This document shows, piece by piece, positions 40,762 through 52,360 of a DNA stretch of 64,000 nt. The DNA lies in NCBI RefSeq assembly GCF_021272385.1, contig NZ_JAJSDZ010000009.1, positions 186,001-250,000 of the forward strand, in the 5' to 3' direction. The notes under the pieces are model-generated. The model made no database searches. It had not been told where the DNA came from and was given only the letters and a program-made list of their open reading frames with translations. A program made the position numbers and the translations under genes. Every line of letters starts with the position of its first letter. Within the stretch, counting starts at the first letter, position 1. The DNA is from Vibrio salinus (lineage in GTDB: Bacteria > Pseudomonadota > Gammaproteobacteria > Enterobacterales > Vibrionaceae).

Positions 40762-41211
40762 TTAATACTCATCCACCATAATAGAATACAGTTCCTGATC
40801 TGACTGAGCTTTACGTAGCTGTTTTAATATTTGTTTATTATTCAGTCTTTCTGCCATACATGCCAGTGTTTTCAGATGTTCTTTACATTGTTCTTCCGGA
40901 ACCAGCAGAGCGAAAAGAATATCAACGGGCCGGTTATCGATGGCATCAAACTCGATGGGTTCTTCACACTGGATCAGTACGGCCAGAGCTTTGTGAGCGG
41001 ATGCCATTCTGGCATGAGGAATGGCGATGCCATTGCCAATACCTGTACTGCCCATTTTCTCGCGCGCAAGCATACCGGAAAACAGCTCGGAGGCTTCTTG
41101 TCCACAATGTTCAGAAGCTATCTCACAAATAATTTCTAAAGCTCGTTTTTTGCTTGAGCATGGGACTGCACTTTTTGTGCAGTCCAGCGTTAGTACATCA
41201 GTTAGTTGCAT
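40762..41211 (-). CDS. ptsN: Nitrogen regulatory PTS enzyme IIA-Ntr
   Basis: The 149-residue EIIA domain of the mannitol/fructose type has the phosphorylated His in GIAIPHARM (His66). An EKMGSTGIGN loop precedes it. PtsN affects potassium transport, sigma-54 functions and envelope stress. It starts two bases after the hpf stop, so translation is likely coupled. Confidence 0.95.
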   Translation of the reverse strand: MQLTDVLTLDCTKSAVPCSSKKRALEIICEIASEHCGQEASELFSGMLAREKMGSTGIGNGIAIPHARMASAHKALAVLIQCEEPIEFDAIDNRPVDILFALLVPEEQCKEHLKTLACMAERLNNKQILKQLRKAQSDQELYSIMVDEY

Positions 41212-41213
41212 GA

Positions 41214-41501
41214 TTAGTGGCTACTTAATTTTTCTTTATGCTTATTCAATTGACGAACTAGTTTATCAACTAAATTATCGATAGCAGCATACATATTTTC
41301 ATTTTCTGCTGTCGCGTGTATCTCGCCTTGGCTAACGTGCAATGTTGCTTCAGCAATTTGCTGGAGTTTTTCGACACGTAATATTACTTGGACATTACTG
41401 ATTTGATCAAAAAATCGTTCAAGCTTTTCAAACTTCGAGTGAACATAGTCTTGCATTGAATCGGTGAGATCAATGTGATGGCCATTAATATTGATTTGCA
41501 T
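41214..41501 (-). CDS. hpf: Ribosome hibernation promoting factor
   Basis: From the ATG at 41501 the product has 95 residues, the short HPF length. It begins MQININGHHIDLTDSMQDYV and is preceded by AAGGAAAG. A longer frame from 41558 is rejected. It has the S30AE fold and promotes 100S dimer formation with RMF. It lies directly after rpoN in the conserved cluster. Confidence 0.95.
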   Translation of the reverse strand: MQININGHHIDLTDSMQDYVHSKFEKLERFFDQISNVQVILRVEKLQQIAEATLHVSQGEIHATAENENMYAAIDNLVDKLVRQLNKHKEKLSSH

Positions 41502-41523
41502 AGACTTTCCTTCTCTGTTAGGC

Positions 41524-43005
41524 CTAAAGCAGGCGTTTGCGCTGACTGGAAGGGGCAATCCCTAAAGACTCACGATATTTTGCAATGGTTCTTCGGGCTA
41601 CCTTAATTCCCTGGTCAGCGAGTAGTGCTGCAATTTTGTTATCACTTAATGGCTTGGCCGGATTTTCTGCCGCAACCAGTTTTTTTATAAGTGCTCTAAT
41701 TGCAGTCGATGAACATTCTCCACCACTGTCAGTACTGACATGGCTTGAGAAAAAGTACTTCAGTTCGAAAATTCCCCGAGGGGTATGCATAAATTTTTGT
41801 GTGGTCACTCGTGAGATCGTTGACTCATGCATATCAACAGCCAGAGCAACATCATTGAGGACCATTGGCTTCATCGCTTCTTCACCATACTCAAAGAAAT
41901 CACGTTGATGTTCAACTATACATCTGGCAACTTTGAGTAAGGTCTCGTTTCGACTCTCTAAACTTTTAATTAACCATTTTGCTTCTTGTAAATTCGTTCG
42001 GATATAGTTGCTATCGGCACTGTTTCCTCTGCCTAGCTCTGCATATTGCTGATTTACTTTTAAACGGGGAACGCTATCTGGATTAATTGTTACTTTCCAT
42101 TGACCACGTTCTTTGGTGACTGATACATCCGGAATGACGTATTCTGCGTGCTCGGTATTTATTTCATTACCCGGACGAGGATTCAGTTCCTGTATTAGTT
42201 GCAGAGCATCAATTAATTCTTCTTCTTTCAGTTTAGTTTCTTTTAAGATTAGCTTGTAATCCCGGTTTCCCAATTGATCGATATGATCGCTTAATAAGAG
42301 TTTTGCCTCTGCAAGATGAGGTGTGTCTTCCGGATATTTTGTTAGTTGCAGTAGTAAACAATCTTGAAGATTTAGAGAAGCAACACCCAAAGGATCAAAC
42401 TGTTGTATGCGTTTTCTGACGGCCTCAACTTCTTCGATTTCAAGGGGCTCATCGTCATTGCTTTGACTGAGGCTTTCAACAAGATCCTGAGGGGAAATGG
42501 TAAGATAACCATACTCATCAATGGCATCGATGATGGCAATGGCAATCAGACGGTCATTATCTGAAAAAGGGGTTAAGTCTAACTGCCACATCAAATAATC
42601 TGGCAGGGATTGGGTTGTTTCTCCCTGATACACAGGAGTGTCATCGTCAATCGCAATACCAGTACTGCCAGTATTGGCACTGTATACGTCTTCCCATGTA
42701 GTATCAATTTCCAGTTCAGAACTGATTTCCGATTTTTCAATCATATCAGAGCTGTCCGGTGCTTCCGGTTCAGCACTATCACCGGCATCGGCAGTGGGTT
42801 CTTTTTCTTCGGTTTTGGTGCTATTGCCTTCGGCATTTACATCTTCATATCCTTCATCAACATCAAGAAGCGGATTGGAATCCAGAGCTTCCTGAATCTC
42901 TTGTTGGAGGTCGAGCGTAGACAACTGCAACAAGCGTATTGCCTGCTGCAACTGAGGTGTCATTGCTAATTGTTGGCCTAACTTGAGTTGTAATGAAGGT
43001 TTCAT
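41524..43005 (-). CDS. rpoN: RNA polymerase sigma-54 factor
   Basis: The 493-residue protein has the glutamine-rich activator region I ([20 protein letters not shown], residues 7-26) and an acidic region II (about 55-110). The core-binding and DNA-binding domains follow, with the RpoN box [10 protein letters not shown] at residues 470-479. In vibrios sigma-54 drives flagellar, nitrogen and quorum-sensing small RNA genes. It lies 49 bases after lptB. Confidence 0.96.
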   Translation of the reverse strand: MKPSLQLKLGQQLAMTPQLQQAIRLLQLSTLDLQQEIQEALDSNPLLDVDEGYEDVNAEGNSTKTEEKEPTADAGDSAEPEAPDSSDMIEKSEISSELEIDTTWEDVYSANTGSTGIAIDDDTPVYQGETTQSLPDYLMWQLDLTPFSDNDRLIAIAIIDAIDEYGYLTISPQDLVESLSQSNDDEPLEIEEVEAVRKRIQQFDPLGVASLNLQDCLLLQLTKYPEDTPHLAEAKLLLSDHIDQLGNRDYKLILKETKLKEEELIDALQLIQELNPRPGNEINTEHAEYVIPDVSVTKERGQWKVTINPDSVPRLKVNQQYAELGRGNSADSNYIRTNLQEAKWLIKSLESRNETLLKVARCIVEHQRDFFEYGEEAMKPMVLNDVALAVDMHESTISRVTTQKFMHTPRGIFELKYFFSSHVSTDSGGECSSTAIRALIKKLVAAENPAKPLSDNKIAALLADQGIKVARRTIAKYRESLGIAPSSQRKRLL

Positions 43006-43054
43006 TCAGTATGGGTTACCTTATTGTTCTTAATTTTTCTTACTGGTTACTTAA

Positions 43055-43780
43055 TCATAGTCGGAATTGTTCGCCGAGATAAACCTGTTTTACCTGCTCG
43101 TTATTGAGTACATCATCGGGCGAGCCTTCAGCAATTAACGACCCTTGACTAACAATATAGGCTTTTTCACAAACATCCAAGGTTTCACGAACGTTATGAT
43201 CCGTAATCAGTACGCCGAGTCCTCGGTCTCTCAAATGTTCTATTATTTTCTTTATATCAATAACAGAAATGGGATCCACGCCCGCAAAAGGCTCATCCAG
43301 TAAAATAAACTTTGGATTGGCAGCCAGTGCACGTGCAATTTCTACACGGCGTCTCTCTCCTCCAGACAGTGACATCCCGGTGTTTTGCCTTATATGATCT
43401 ATATGGAACTCATCAAGGAGATCTTCAAGTTTATCCTGTCGTTCTTCACGGGAAAGTTCTTCCCGGGTTTGCAGAACTGCCATGATATTGTCTTCCACGG
43501 ATAATTTGCGAAATATCGATGCTTCCTGAGGCAGGTATCCGATCCCCATCTTTGAGCGGCTGTGCATCGGTAAAATGCTGATATCCTGTCCATCAATGCT
43601 GATATTGCCTTCATCCCTGGCCACGAGGCCAACGATCATATAAAAAGAGGTGGTTTTTCCTGCGCCATTCGGACCCAGAAGTCCGACGATCTGACCGGAA
43701 TTCACCGATAGGCTGACGTCTGAAACCACCTTTCTTTTCTTGTAGCTCTTCGCTAAATGTTGTGCTTTAAGTATTGCCAT
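43055..43780 (-). CDS. lptB: LPS export ABC ATPase LptB
   Basis: The 241-residue ATPase has Walker [10 protein letters not shown] (about residues 35-43), signature LSGGERRR, Walker [14 protein letters not shown] and the switch His in ITDHN. Length equals E. coli LptB. It powers LPS extraction with LptF, LptG and LptC. It follows lptA by eight bases. Confidence 0.96.
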   Translation of the reverse strand: MAILKAQHLAKSYKKRKVVSDVSLSVNSGQIVGLLGPNGAGKTTSFYMIVGLVARDEGNISIDGQDISILPMHSRSKMGIGYLPQEASIFRKLSVEDNIMAVLQTREELSREERQDKLEDLLDEFHIDHIRQNTGMSLSGGERRRVEIARALAANPKFILLDEPFAGVDPISVIDIKKIIEHLRDRGLGVLITDHNVRETLDVCEKAYIVSQGSLIAEGSPDDVLNNEQVKQVYLGEQFRL

Positions 43781-43788
43781 ATTTTGAC

Positions 43789-44286
43789 TTATTTATTCGT
43801 TGCCTGAGGCTGAAGTATCGTGGATACCCGGCCACTCGAATTTTTACTGTCAGCGATTAGCTTTTGCTCTGATATTTTATAGCGGATTTGTTTACTTTTT
43901 ATCACGCTATCATCCTGAGATAACATCGCCTGATCCGTCATTGTAAGCTGATCTTTTGCCATTTGATAATTTAATTTTTTTGCTTCGCCATAAAGTGTCT
44001 TGCCTTCATCAGTCAGCTGAGAAAATGTTGCGAGATTTCCAAATCCCTGTATTTCCTGTATTTTCCCATCTTTAGCATCACGAATGACGACCAGTTTTTC
44101 GGCATTCATATTAATACTGCCCTGCTTCAGGGTGACGTTTCCAACAAAAGTCACTTTATTACTTTTTAAGTCTAGTTGTTGACTGTCTGAATCGATATAA
44201 ACAGGCTGTTGGCTGTCTGTCGATAGAGCCCACGCGCATGGAGCAGCAAGCAAGCAAGTTAATAAACTAAGGTGTGAGATTTTCAT
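43789..44286 (-). CDS. lptA: LPS periplasmic bridge protein LptA
   Basis: The ATG at 44286 gives 165 residues beginning [20 protein letters not shown], a clean signal peptide. A longer frame from 44331 buries it and is rejected. The mature part has the OstA/LptA beta-jellyroll ([20 protein letters not shown] region). LptA oligomers form the bridge carrying LPS from LptC to LptD. Its start lies inside the end of lptC, overlapping by 20 bases. Confidence 0.94.
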   Translation of the reverse strand: MKISHLSLLTCLLAAPCAWALSTDSQQPVYIDSDSQQLDLKSNKVTFVGNVTLKQGSINMNAEKLVVIRDAKDGKIQEIQGFGNLATFSQLTDEGKTLYGEAKKLNYQMAKDQLTMTDQAMLSQDDSVIKSKQIRYKISEQKLIADSKNSSGRVSTILQPQATNK

Positions 44287-44830
44287 ATCTACCCTGTACG
44301 TGGTTGTAAAGTAACGCATTTTGGTCGGCAAAGTTGCCTTTCATTGATTGACCAACCGTCTTAAATTGTTGGCCTTGTAATTTCACTTTTGTTTCTGTCC
44401 AAAAGTCTCTGCTAACAAGGTCAATGCTTAACTTTGCGGTACTCATTGAATCAAACGATGAGTCCGTAAGCAAATTATTGGCGATAACATTGTCATAAAG
44501 CGTCAGTATTTTATTATCGGTTAATATGCCTCTTTGTGCCGTGATCTTCCATTCAACGACAGTGCCATTTTTATAAATTCTCAAAATGGGTTTTTCGAAA
44601 ATGGTATTACCACTTTTGGCATAGTAATCAAGATGAGTTGACGTGATGACATAATTACGAATTCCTTTTGTGCTATAGGAAGTGTTTGTTAATGTTTCAC
44701 CGCTAAATGTTGGCAGTTCTAAATTAGGCGCAACCTGAATATCGGCCTGACGCTGACTTTCCAACAGGTAGTAGCCACTCCATGTGGCTACAAAGAAGAG
44801 TAATACATAAATAATACGAGATAAACTCAT
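44267..44830 (-). CDS. lptC: LPS export protein LptC
   Basis: The 187-residue bitopic protein has an N-terminal membrane segment (about residues 5-24) and an LptC jellyroll domain with YVITSTHLDYYAKSGNTIFE. It accepts LPS from LptB2FG and passes it to LptA. It overlaps kdsC by four bases and lptA by 20, so these genes are translationally linked. Sequence conservation of LptC is normally low, so context contributes to the call. Confidence 0.93.
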   Translation of the reverse strand: MSLSRIIYVLLFFVATWSGYYLLESQRQADIQVAPNLELPTFSGETLTNTSYSTKGIRNYVITSTHLDYYAKSGNTIFEKPILRIYKNGTVVEWKITAQRGILTDNKILTLYDNVIANNLLTDSSFDSMSTAKLSIDLVSRDFWTETKVKLQGQQFKTVGQSMKGNFADQNALLYNHVQGRYENLTP

Positions 44831-45384
44831 ATACTAAGACCCTTGTGGACCTCGAGTTCACCACGAGCTTCCAGTATAAGATCGCATACTTCTCTGACCG
44901 CCCCATATCCCCCCTTGATATGCGTAATATAGTTGGCTTTCTTTTTCAGCAGGGGGTGCCCGTTAGCAACACAAACTTTTAATCCCACTTTTTCCATTAC
45001 CGGCCAGTCAAACAAATCGTCACCAATGTATGCCATTTCCTCCGGCCGGATGGCTAATTTGCTGCAAATGTCACTAAAAGCGAGCAGTTTATCACTTTGT
45101 CCCTGATAAACGAGGGATACTCCCAAGGTGGACATCCGATTCTCGACAATCTTAGACGTTTTCCCGGTAATAATGGCAACTTCAATCCCGGCATTCAAAA
45201 TAGATTTTATGCCGTATCCATCCAGAGTGTGAAAGGTTTTTAGTTCTTCTCCCTGATTACCCATGTAAATTAACCCATCAGAAAGAACGCCATCGACATC
45301 ACAAATGAGCAGTTTGACATTTTTAGCAATATCCCAAACTTTTTGTGTTGTCTGTCCATAAATTGTCGTAACTAAATCTGACAT
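44827..45384 (-). CDS. kdsC: 3-deoxy-D-manno-octulosonate 8-phosphate phosphatase KdsC
   Basis: The 185-residue HAD-family enzyme has the nucleophile motif LLICDVDGVLSDG (about residues 26-38). Motif III and IV are in MAYIGDDLFDWPVM. It removes phosphate from KDO-8-phosphate for lipopolysaccharide inner core synthesis. It starts three bases after kdsD and overlaps lptC by four. Confidence 0.95.
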   Translation of the reverse strand: MSDLVTTIYGQTTQKVWDIAKNVKLLICDVDGVLSDGLIYMGNQGEELKTFHTLDGYGIKSILNAGIEVAIITGKTSKIVENRMSTLGVSLVYQGQSDKLLAFSDICSKLAIRPEEMAYIGDDLFDWPVMEKVGLKVCVANGHPLLKKKANYITHIKGGYGAVREVCDLILEARGELEVHKGLSI

Positions 45385-45387
45385 GAA

Positions 45388-46365
45388 TTACATTACTCCA
45401 GCTTTCAATAAATCGTGCATATTTAATGCGCCGACGACTTTTCTGTTTGAATCAACAAGGATTAATCCATTTATGCGTTTATCCTGCATTAGATTTAAAC
45501 CTTCAACAGCCAAAGTTTTAGGGGAGGCTGTTGTTGGGCTGTGAGTCATGACTTCATATATTTTAGCATTATGGATATCAATTTTTTTATCCAGAATTCG
45601 TCTGAGATCGCCATCCGTGAAAAGACCTAAAAGTGTATCGTCATGATCGACGATGGTTGTCATTCCTAATCCTTTCTGACTGATTTCCAGTAATGCTTCT
45701 TTTACCAGAGCCTGAGGAAAGACTTTAGGCAGTTCTTCTCCTGAATGCATAATGTCTTCCAGTAACAGTAACAGTTTACGTCCCAGAGCACCGCCCGGAT
45801 GAGATAACGCAAAATCTTCTTTGGTAAACCCTCTGGCCTGTAATAAAGCGATAGCCATAGCATCACCTAAAACCAATGTGGCGGTTGTACTGGTTGTTGG
45901 AGCCAAGCCTAAAGGACAGGCTTCTTCCGGGATTGTAACCTGCAGATGAATATCTGACAGTTGAGCCATTGAAGATTCAGGGTTACCCGTCATACTGATG
46001 ACCCGGATTGAACGGCGTTTTAGTATCGGGAATAAAGATAAAATTTCGTTAGATTCACCAGAATAGGAAATGGCAATAACAACATCATTTTCTTCAACCA
46101 TCCCAAGATCACCATGGGATGCTTCTCCCGGGTGAACAAAAAAGGCGGAACTGCCTGTACTGGCAAAGGTGGCAGCCATTTTTCGTCCAATATGTCCGGA
46201 TTTACCCATCCCCATAACGATTATTTTCCCTGTGACGCTATTCAGCATCAGCTCACAGGCATGGACGAAATCATCATTAATGTATTTTTCTAATTCTACT
46301 AAACCAGCTATTTCAGTTTTTAGTACCTGTTTGGCTGCTGATTGATAATCAAATTTTTCTGACAT
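45388..46365 (-). CDS. kdsD: D-arabinose 5-phosphate isomerase KdsD
   Basis: The 325-residue protein has a sugar isomerase (SIS) domain (about residues 40-185, with VMGMGKSGHIGRKMAATFAS). Two CBS domains follow (about 205-325). It converts ribulose-5-phosphate to arabinose-5-phosphate, the KDO precursor. Length is near E. coli KdsD (328). It lies 17 bases after the antiporter gene. Confidence 0.95.
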   Translation of the reverse strand: MSEKFDYQSAAKQVLKTEIAGLVELEKYINDDFVHACELMLNSVTGKIIVMGMGKSGHIGRKMAATFASTGSSAFFVHPGEASHGDLGMVEENDVVIAISYSGESNEILSLFPILKRRSIRVISMTGNPESSMAQLSDIHLQVTIPEEACPLGLAPTTSTTATLVLGDAMAIALLQARGFTKEDFALSHPGGALGRKLLLLLEDIMHSGEELPKVFPQALVKEALLEISQKGLGMTTIVDHDDTLLGLFTDGDLRRILDKKIDIHNAKIYEVMTHSPTTASPKTLAVEGLNLMQDKRINGLILVDSNRKVVGALNMHDLLKAGVM

Positions 46366-46382
46366 GACTTACTCCAAATACG

Positions 46383-47366
46383 TTACGCAGCCATATTCAT
46401 AAACAAGTAAGTCTGATAGGCGATAAAACATAAAAACAGAATTGCACCTTCAACACGGCTAATACTTCGGGATTTGCCCAATGCCATTACAACGAGCAAT
46501 AACGACAGCGCCAGCATTACCCAATAATCACGGCTCATAGCGTATGGGCTTAAAACAGAAGGATGTAATATACCGGGAATCCCCATTACTGCCAAAATAT
46601 TAAATACATTTGAGCCAATAATATTGCCGACAGCCATGTCATCTTCGCCTTTTAATACACCAGCAAGAGAGGCGGCCAGTTCAGGTAAACTGGTCCCTAT
46701 TGCGATAATGGTCAGGCCGATGACAAGGTCACTCATTCCAAAATATTTTGCGATAACAACGGCATTATCGACAAGTAAATTCGCTGATAGTGGCAATAAA
46801 ACCAAGCCGACAATGAGCCATAAGACGGCGGACTTATTACTGACGCCCTCTGGAATTTCTGATTCCTGTTCTTCTATAAGTGCGTCATTTCTGTTTTTTT
46901 CTGAACGGCTGATTTTTATCATTGCCAGTATGAATACGGCAAACAAAACAAATAATAATACACCTTCGTAAAATCCGAGATTACTGTCCCAGAGTAATAC
47001 ACCGGTTAATAGTGTGACACCAATCATCAGCGGTAGTTCGCGGCGTAATATTCCCGAGCTGATAGACAGCGGTTTTACCATGGCTGAAATGCCAAGGATT
47101 AAAGCGATATTGGCAATATTTGATCCCAGAACATTACCAACGGCTGTATCTGTTTTCCCATTCAGTGCCGCGGCAGCAGAAACCATCATCTCAGGAGCTG
47201 ATGAACCCATTGCTAAAATTGTCATACCGATGATTAGGGGGGAGACCCCAATATTCTTAGCTACGGCTGCAGCACCATAGACTAATTTATCTGCACTCCA
47301 AACGAGTAGAATGAGTCCGGCAATAAGCAAGGTTACAGCAATAAGCATGACAATTCCTGATGGCAA
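46383..47366 (-). CDS. yrbG: Calcium/sodium antiporter YrbG
   Basis: The 327-residue membrane protein has two inverted CaCA repeats with about ten segments. The exchange motifs are AMGSSAPEMMVSAAAAL and AIGTSLPELAASLAGVL, each with a nearby GN(V/I)(L/I)GSN. E. coli YrbG is of this family, with sodium/calcium exchange expected. It is the first gene of the minus-strand kds-lpt-rpoN cluster and divergent from mlaF. Confidence 0.93.
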   Translation of the reverse strand: MPSGIVMLIAVTLLIAGLILLVWSADKLVYGAAAVAKNIGVSPLIIGMTILAMGSSAPEMMVSAAAALNGKTDTAVGNVLGSNIANIALILGISAMVKPLSISSGILRRELPLMIGVTLLTGVLLWDSNLGFYEGVLLFVLFAVFILAMIKISRSEKNRNDALIEEQESEIPEGVSNKSAVLWLIVGLVLLPLSANLLVDNAVVIAKYFGMSDLVIGLTIIAIGTSLPELAASLAGVLKGEDDMAVGNIIGSNVFNILAVMGIPGILHPSVLSPYAMSRDYWVMLALSLLLVVMALGKSRSISRVEGAILFLCFIAYQTYLFMNMAA

Positions 47367-47686
47367 AGTAAATTTTTAACAGTTAATTTTGACGTTTCAG
47401 CAGAAAAAAGGGAAGACGAACTTCTTAATTTCTCGCAGTAATCTTACGATATAGACCTGTTTTTGAGTTTATATTCGACATTCGGGTGAATCCATTTTAC
47501 TTTTTATGACAAAATTTCGCTTTTTGTCTGACTAAAAACAGAATGAGTATATTATCATTAGCTATAAGAAAAAATGCAGATTTTCATAACTATTGTAAAA
47601 TTGTTAATTGAACAGTGCTTTTAATTTTTTTCTGTAGTGCTTAAGATTGCACATTCATTTTCATTATCACAAATGGATAATTTAAC
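47367..47686. other. AT-rich divergent promoter region between yrbG and mlaF
   Basis: This 320-base gap separates two divergent operons and should contain promoters for both. It is very AT-rich, with several A and T tracts. I see no coding frame, RNA gene or clear operator. A loose Fur-like sequence near 47655-47670 is too degenerate to call. Confidence 0.6.
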
Positions 47687-48490
47687 ATGTCCGATACCAA
47701 TTTGGTTTCTATGAATCATCTGACGTTTACGCGGGGTGAGCGTAAGATTTTTGATGATGTGTCTTTACACGTACCCAGAGGTAAAATTACTGCCATTATG
47801 GGACCATCGGGTATTGGGAAAACGACTCTGTTACGTCTTATTGGTGGGCAGTTGCTGCCGGAGCAGGGTGAAATCTGGTTTGATGGGGTTAATATTCCGG
47901 CATTGTCCCGGACTAACCTGTATCAGGCCAGAAAAAAAATGAGTATGCTTTTTCAGTCGGGGGCCTTATTTACTGACCTGAATGTTTTCGATAATGTGGC
48001 TTTCCCTATTCGGGAGCATACCGGGTTAAGTGACGATATCATTCGTACTATTGTACTGTTAAAGCTGGAGTCTGTTGGTTTGAGAGGCGCAGCAGGGTTA
48101 ATGCCTAGCGAGTTGTCCGGTGGGATGGCTCGTAGGGCAGCGCTGGCAAGAGCTATCGCGCTGGATCCGGATTTGATCATGTATGATGAACCTTTCGTCG
48201 GCCAGGACCCAATGACGATGGGAGTGTTGGTTGAACTTATATCGAAATTGAATCAGGCGCTTAATCTGACTTCTGTGATTGTCTCTCATGACGTTCCTGA
48301 GGTGATGAGTATTGCCGACTGGGCTTATATTCTGGCTGATGGTAAGGTGATTGCCAGCGGGACTCCAGATGAGTTGAAAAACAATCAGGATGCCAGAGTT
48401 CAGCAGTTTTTATTAGGTCAGGCCGACGGTCCGGTCCCATTTCGACATCCTGCGCAGTCGTTAGAAAAGGATTTGTTTAATGTTGTCTAA
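47687..48490 (+). CDS. mlaF: Phospholipid ABC transporter ATPase MlaF
   Basis: The 267-residue ATPase has Walker [11 protein letters not shown] (about residues 39-48), signature LSGGMARR, Walker [14 protein letters not shown] and the switch His in IVSHD. It drives MlaFEDB movement of phospholipids between MlaC and the inner membrane. Its end overlaps mlaE by 11 bases. Confidence 0.96.
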   Translation: MSDTNLVSMNHLTFTRGERKIFDDVSLHVPRGKITAIMGPSGIGKTTLLRLIGGQLLPEQGEIWFDGVNIPALSRTNLYQARKKMSMLFQSGALFTDLNVFDNVAFPIREHTGLSDDIIRTIVLLKLESVGLRGAAGLMPSELSGGMARRAALARAIALDPDLIMYDEPFVGQDPMTMGVLVELISKLNQALNLTSVIVSHDVPEVMSIADWAYILADGKVIASGTPDELKNNQDARVQQFLLGQADGPVPFRHPAQSLEKDLFNVV

Positions 48491-49271
48491 TATAATTCAG
48501 TTTATAACGTCTACCGGGCATAAAACGATTGCTTTATGTGAGTCGTTCGGAAGAGCGACATTTTTATTATTAGGTGCGATTGTCAGCCGTCCTCAGCCTG
48601 CTAAGAATTTTCCTTTACTGATTAGCCAGCTCTATAGTGTCGGTGTTCTGTCTCTTGCGATTATCGTTGTTTCGGGATTATTCATTGGTATGGTTCTCAG
48701 CCTGCAGGGGTATGTCATTCTTGTTGACTATGGCGCTGAAGGCAGTTTGGGACAAATGGTCGCGCTTTCTTTACTGAGAGAGCTGGGACCGGTTGTTACT
48801 GCTTTATTATTTGCTGGTCGGGCAGGATCAGCGTTGACGGCTGAAATTGGTTTGATGAAGGCAACTGAACAACTTTCAAGCTTAGAAATGATGGCTGTTG
48901 ATCCTCTGAAACGTGTGATTGCTCCCCGTTTCTGGGCCGGTGTTATTTCGATGCCGCTATTGGCTATGATTTTTATGGCGGTGGGTATCTGGGGTGGTCA
49001 ACTGGTTGGTGTTGACTGGAAAGGTATCGATCATGGCAGTTTCTGGTCTGCTATGCAATCTTCGGTCGAGCTCGGTTACGATATTGGTAACAGCGCGATT
49101 AAGTGTATTGTATTTGCTATCACTGTGACATGGATAGCATTATTTAATGGCTATGATGCGATTCCGACGTCAGAAGGAATCAGTCGAGCAACAACAAAAA
49201 CCGTAGTTCATTCTTCTCTAGCAGTTTTAGGGTTAGATTTTGTTCTTACAGCATTGATGTTTGGGAATTAA
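48480..49271 (+). CDS. mlaE: Phospholipid ABC transporter permease MlaE
   Basis: The 263-residue protein has about five membrane segments and the MlaE/YrbE family motif [20 protein letters not shown] followed by [14 protein letters not shown]. It forms the inner-membrane core of MlaFEDB. The ATG at 48480 is within the end of mlaF (11-base overlap). mlaD starts two bases after its stop. Confidence 0.95.
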   Translation: MLSNIIQFITSTGHKTIALCESFGRATFLLLGAIVSRPQPAKNFPLLISQLYSVGVLSLAIIVVSGLFIGMVLSLQGYVILVDYGAEGSLGQMVALSLLRELGPVVTALLFAGRAGSALTAEIGLMKATEQLSSLEMMAVDPLKRVIAPRFWAGVISMPLLAMIFMAVGIWGGQLVGVDWKGIDHGSFWSAMQSSVELGYDIGNSAIKCIVFAITVTWIALFNGYDAIPTSEGISRATTKTVVHSSLAVLGLDFVLTALMFGN

Positions 49272-49273
49272 TC

Positions 49274-49780
49274 ATGCGACAAACACGTACAGTTGAATTT
49301 TGGGTCGGTGGCTTTGTTCTTGCCGGAATTTGCGCAATTCTGGTGATTATTTTTCAGGTTGCTGATGTTAAGAGTATGGGTTCCGGCGATACTTATAAAC
49401 TCACTGCTGAGTTTGATAATATTGGCAGTTTAAAAGTTCGTTCTCCTGTTAAAGTCGGAGGGGTCGTCATTGGCCGGGTTGAATCCATTGATTTAGATAA
49501 AAAAACGCTCAGACCGATAGTGACTCTGCAAATTGATGAACGTTATAACCAGTTCCCGGATACTTCCAGTCTGGAAATTCTGACATCTGGTTTGATTGGA
49601 GAGCAATATATCGGTTTGACCCCCGGTTTTATTTGGGGAGGAGAAGGCGAAATGCTGAAGAATGGTGACCGGATTGAAGATACTAAGTCAGCACTTGTAC
49701 TGGAAAATCTGATAGGACAGTTCTTGTATCGTGTCGGGGACGATGGTAATAAAGCAGATAAAAATACTCAGGAGAAATAA
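49274..49780 (+). CDS. mlaD: Outer-membrane lipid asymmetry MCE protein MlaD
   Basis: The 168-residue protein has one N-terminal membrane segment (about residues 9-28) and one MCE domain (about 38-120, VRSPVKVGGVVIGRVESIDL). The hydrophobic C-terminal helix continues with LVLENLIGQFLY. Six copies form a ring through which lipid passes between MlaC and MlaFE. It lies two bases from each neighbour. Confidence 0.95.
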   Translation: MRQTRTVEFWVGGFVLAGICAILVIIFQVADVKSMGSGDTYKLTAEFDNIGSLKVRSPVKVGGVVIGRVESIDLDKKTLRPIVTLQIDERYNQFPDTSSLEILTSGLIGEQYIGLTPGFIWGGEGEMLKNGDRIEDTKSALVLENLIGQFLYRVGDDGNKADKNTQEK

Positions 49781-49782
49781 CT

Positions 49783-50424
49783 ATGTTTAAACGCTATGCT
49801 GTTGCGTTATTTGTTTTGATGTTTTCTTTTGTTGCTGGGGCAAAGACAATCGATATGTCTGATCCTTACACAATGATTCATCAGGTTTCCAGCCACACTT
49901 TCGCCCGTTTAAAAGCAGAACAGAAAGAAATTCGTAAAAATCCTGATTACTTAAAGACTATTGTGGCAGAAGAGCTGATGCCTTATGTGAATGATAAGTA
50001 TGCGGCATTAAAACTCTTGGGTACGAATTTGAGAGGAGCCAAAAGATCGGATGTCGAGACGTTTATCAAAGCATTCAGGGAATACCTTATTACCAGCTAT
50101 GCTCAGGTGTTAACTCAGTACTCAGACCAGAAAATTGTCTTTGGTCCTGAGCCTGAACTGGGGCCAAAAGATCGCATTACTACCATAACGGTTGAAATTG
50201 TTGATGAGCCTAATCCGAATATTCGCCTGGACTTTAAATTACGTCGTTCACGTTCAGGTGAATGGAAGGCTTACGATATGATTGCCGAAGGGGTGAGTTT
50301 ATTGTCCAGTAAGCAATCAGAATGGAGTGGCAAAATACGTCAGGAAGGTATCTTAGCCGTAGCTAAAGAGCTGAAGTCTCTGTCTGACGTTTCGATTAAG
50401 CTTGAGAATGAAAGTAATGCATAG
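49783..50424 (+). CDS. mlaC: Periplasmic phospholipid-binding protein MlaC
   Basis: The 213-residue protein has a signal peptide cut near AGAKT (about residue 20). The MlaC/Ttg2D fold contains NDKYAALKLLGTNLRGAKRS and WKAYDMIAEGVSLLSSKQSE. It shuttles phospholipid between the outer-membrane MlaA-porin complex and MlaFEDB. It precedes mlaB, with an eight-base overlap. Confidence 0.95.
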   Translation: MFKRYAVALFVLMFSFVAGAKTIDMSDPYTMIHQVSSHTFARLKAEQKEIRKNPDYLKTIVAEELMPYVNDKYAALKLLGTNLRGAKRSDVETFIKAFREYLITSYAQVLTQYSDQKIVFGPEPELGPKDRITTITVEIVDEPNPNIRLDFKLRRSRSGEWKAYDMIAEGVSLLSSKQSEWSGKIRQEGILAVAKELKSLSDVSIKLENESNA

Positions 50425-50725
50425 TCAATGGATTAAAAAATCAACCAGAGACTACGCATTGTCGGGGGCTTTAGACCGGGATGAAGTGCCGGCGCTTTGG
50501 GCCGTCTTGGAACAATGGCAGCCAGAAGAAAAAGAAGTTGTTATCTCTCTTGCCGATGTAAAACGGGTGGATTCAGCCGGAATGGCGATGCTGATTCACT
50601 TAATAGAGAATGCAAAAATAAAAAACTGCCATATAATGATGAGTTTTGTGCCAGAACAGTTACTGACACTTTTTGAATTGAGCAACGTAGTTTCACTCGT
50701 CTCAAAACATATATTACAAGAATAG
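50417..50725 (+). CDS. mlaB: STAS-domain protein MlaB
   Basis: This product, 102 residues from the ATG at 50417, is a STAS domain with ALSGALDRDEVPALWAVLEQ and ADVKRVDSAGMAMLIHLIE. It stabilises MlaF in MlaFEDB. Alternative in-frame starts at 50402 (TTG) and 50408 (ATG) are possible because ribosome-binding signals are weak. The chosen start best matches the E. coli N-terminus and overlaps mlaC by eight bases. Confidence 0.9.
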   Translation: MHSQWIKKSTRDYALSGALDRDEVPALWAVLEQWQPEEKEVVISLADVKRVDSAGMAMLIHLIENAKIKNCHIMMSFVPEQLLTLFELSNVVSLVSKHILQE

Positions 50726-50734
50726 GGGTAGATT

Positions 50735-50989
50735 TTGGATAGTGCACAGGTTGAACAGATTTTAAATGAAGCACTGAACCTTGAGGAGATTCACGTAAAA
50801 GGTGAAGGTAGCCAATTTGAGGTGATCGCTGTGGATGCCCTTTTTGATGGTATGAGCCGAGTTAAAAAGCAGCAGACCATTTATGCGCCGCTGATGGAGT
50901 ATATAAAGCGTAATGACATTCACGCATTATCGATAAAAACGTACACACCTGGTGATTGGGCACGTGATAAAAAACTGATGTCATTTTAA
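50735..50989 (+). CDS. ibaG: BolA-family acid stress protein IbaG
   Basis: The 84-residue BolA-like protein contains [20 protein letters not shown] and [18 protein letters not shown], like E. coli IbaG (YrbA). Its start is TTG at 50735, with AGGGGT six bases upstream that overlaps the mlaB stop. BolA proteins bind monothiol glutaredoxin with a 2Fe-2S cluster. It lies between the mla genes and murA as in E. coli. Confidence 0.92.
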   Translation: MDSAQVEQILNEALNLEEIHVKGEGSQFEVIAVDALFDGMSRVKKQQTIYAPLMEYIKRNDIHALSIKTYTPGDWARDKKLMSF

Positions 50990-50995
50990 GGTTGA

Positions 50996-52264
<1,269 letters not shown>

Positions 52265-52287
52265 TATTGTGACGACGCTTTGTTTTG

Positions 52288-52314
52288 AGCCGAAACCCGA
52301 GTTTCGGCTTTTTT
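52288..52314 (+). terminator. Intrinsic terminator after murA
   Basis: AGCCGAAAC pairs with GTTTCGGCT around a CCGA loop, followed by TTTTT. It closes the mla-ibaG-murA operon. Confidence 0.93.
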
Positions 52315-52360
52315 ATCAGTGAATGCCTTTATCTGAGTTTTTATTCCTTTGGAGAATAGA

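Noticed and set aside
47640..47680. Possible Fur box before mlaF
   Set aside because: TTCATTTTCATTATCAC shares only part of the Fur consensus and the surroundings are simply AT-rich.
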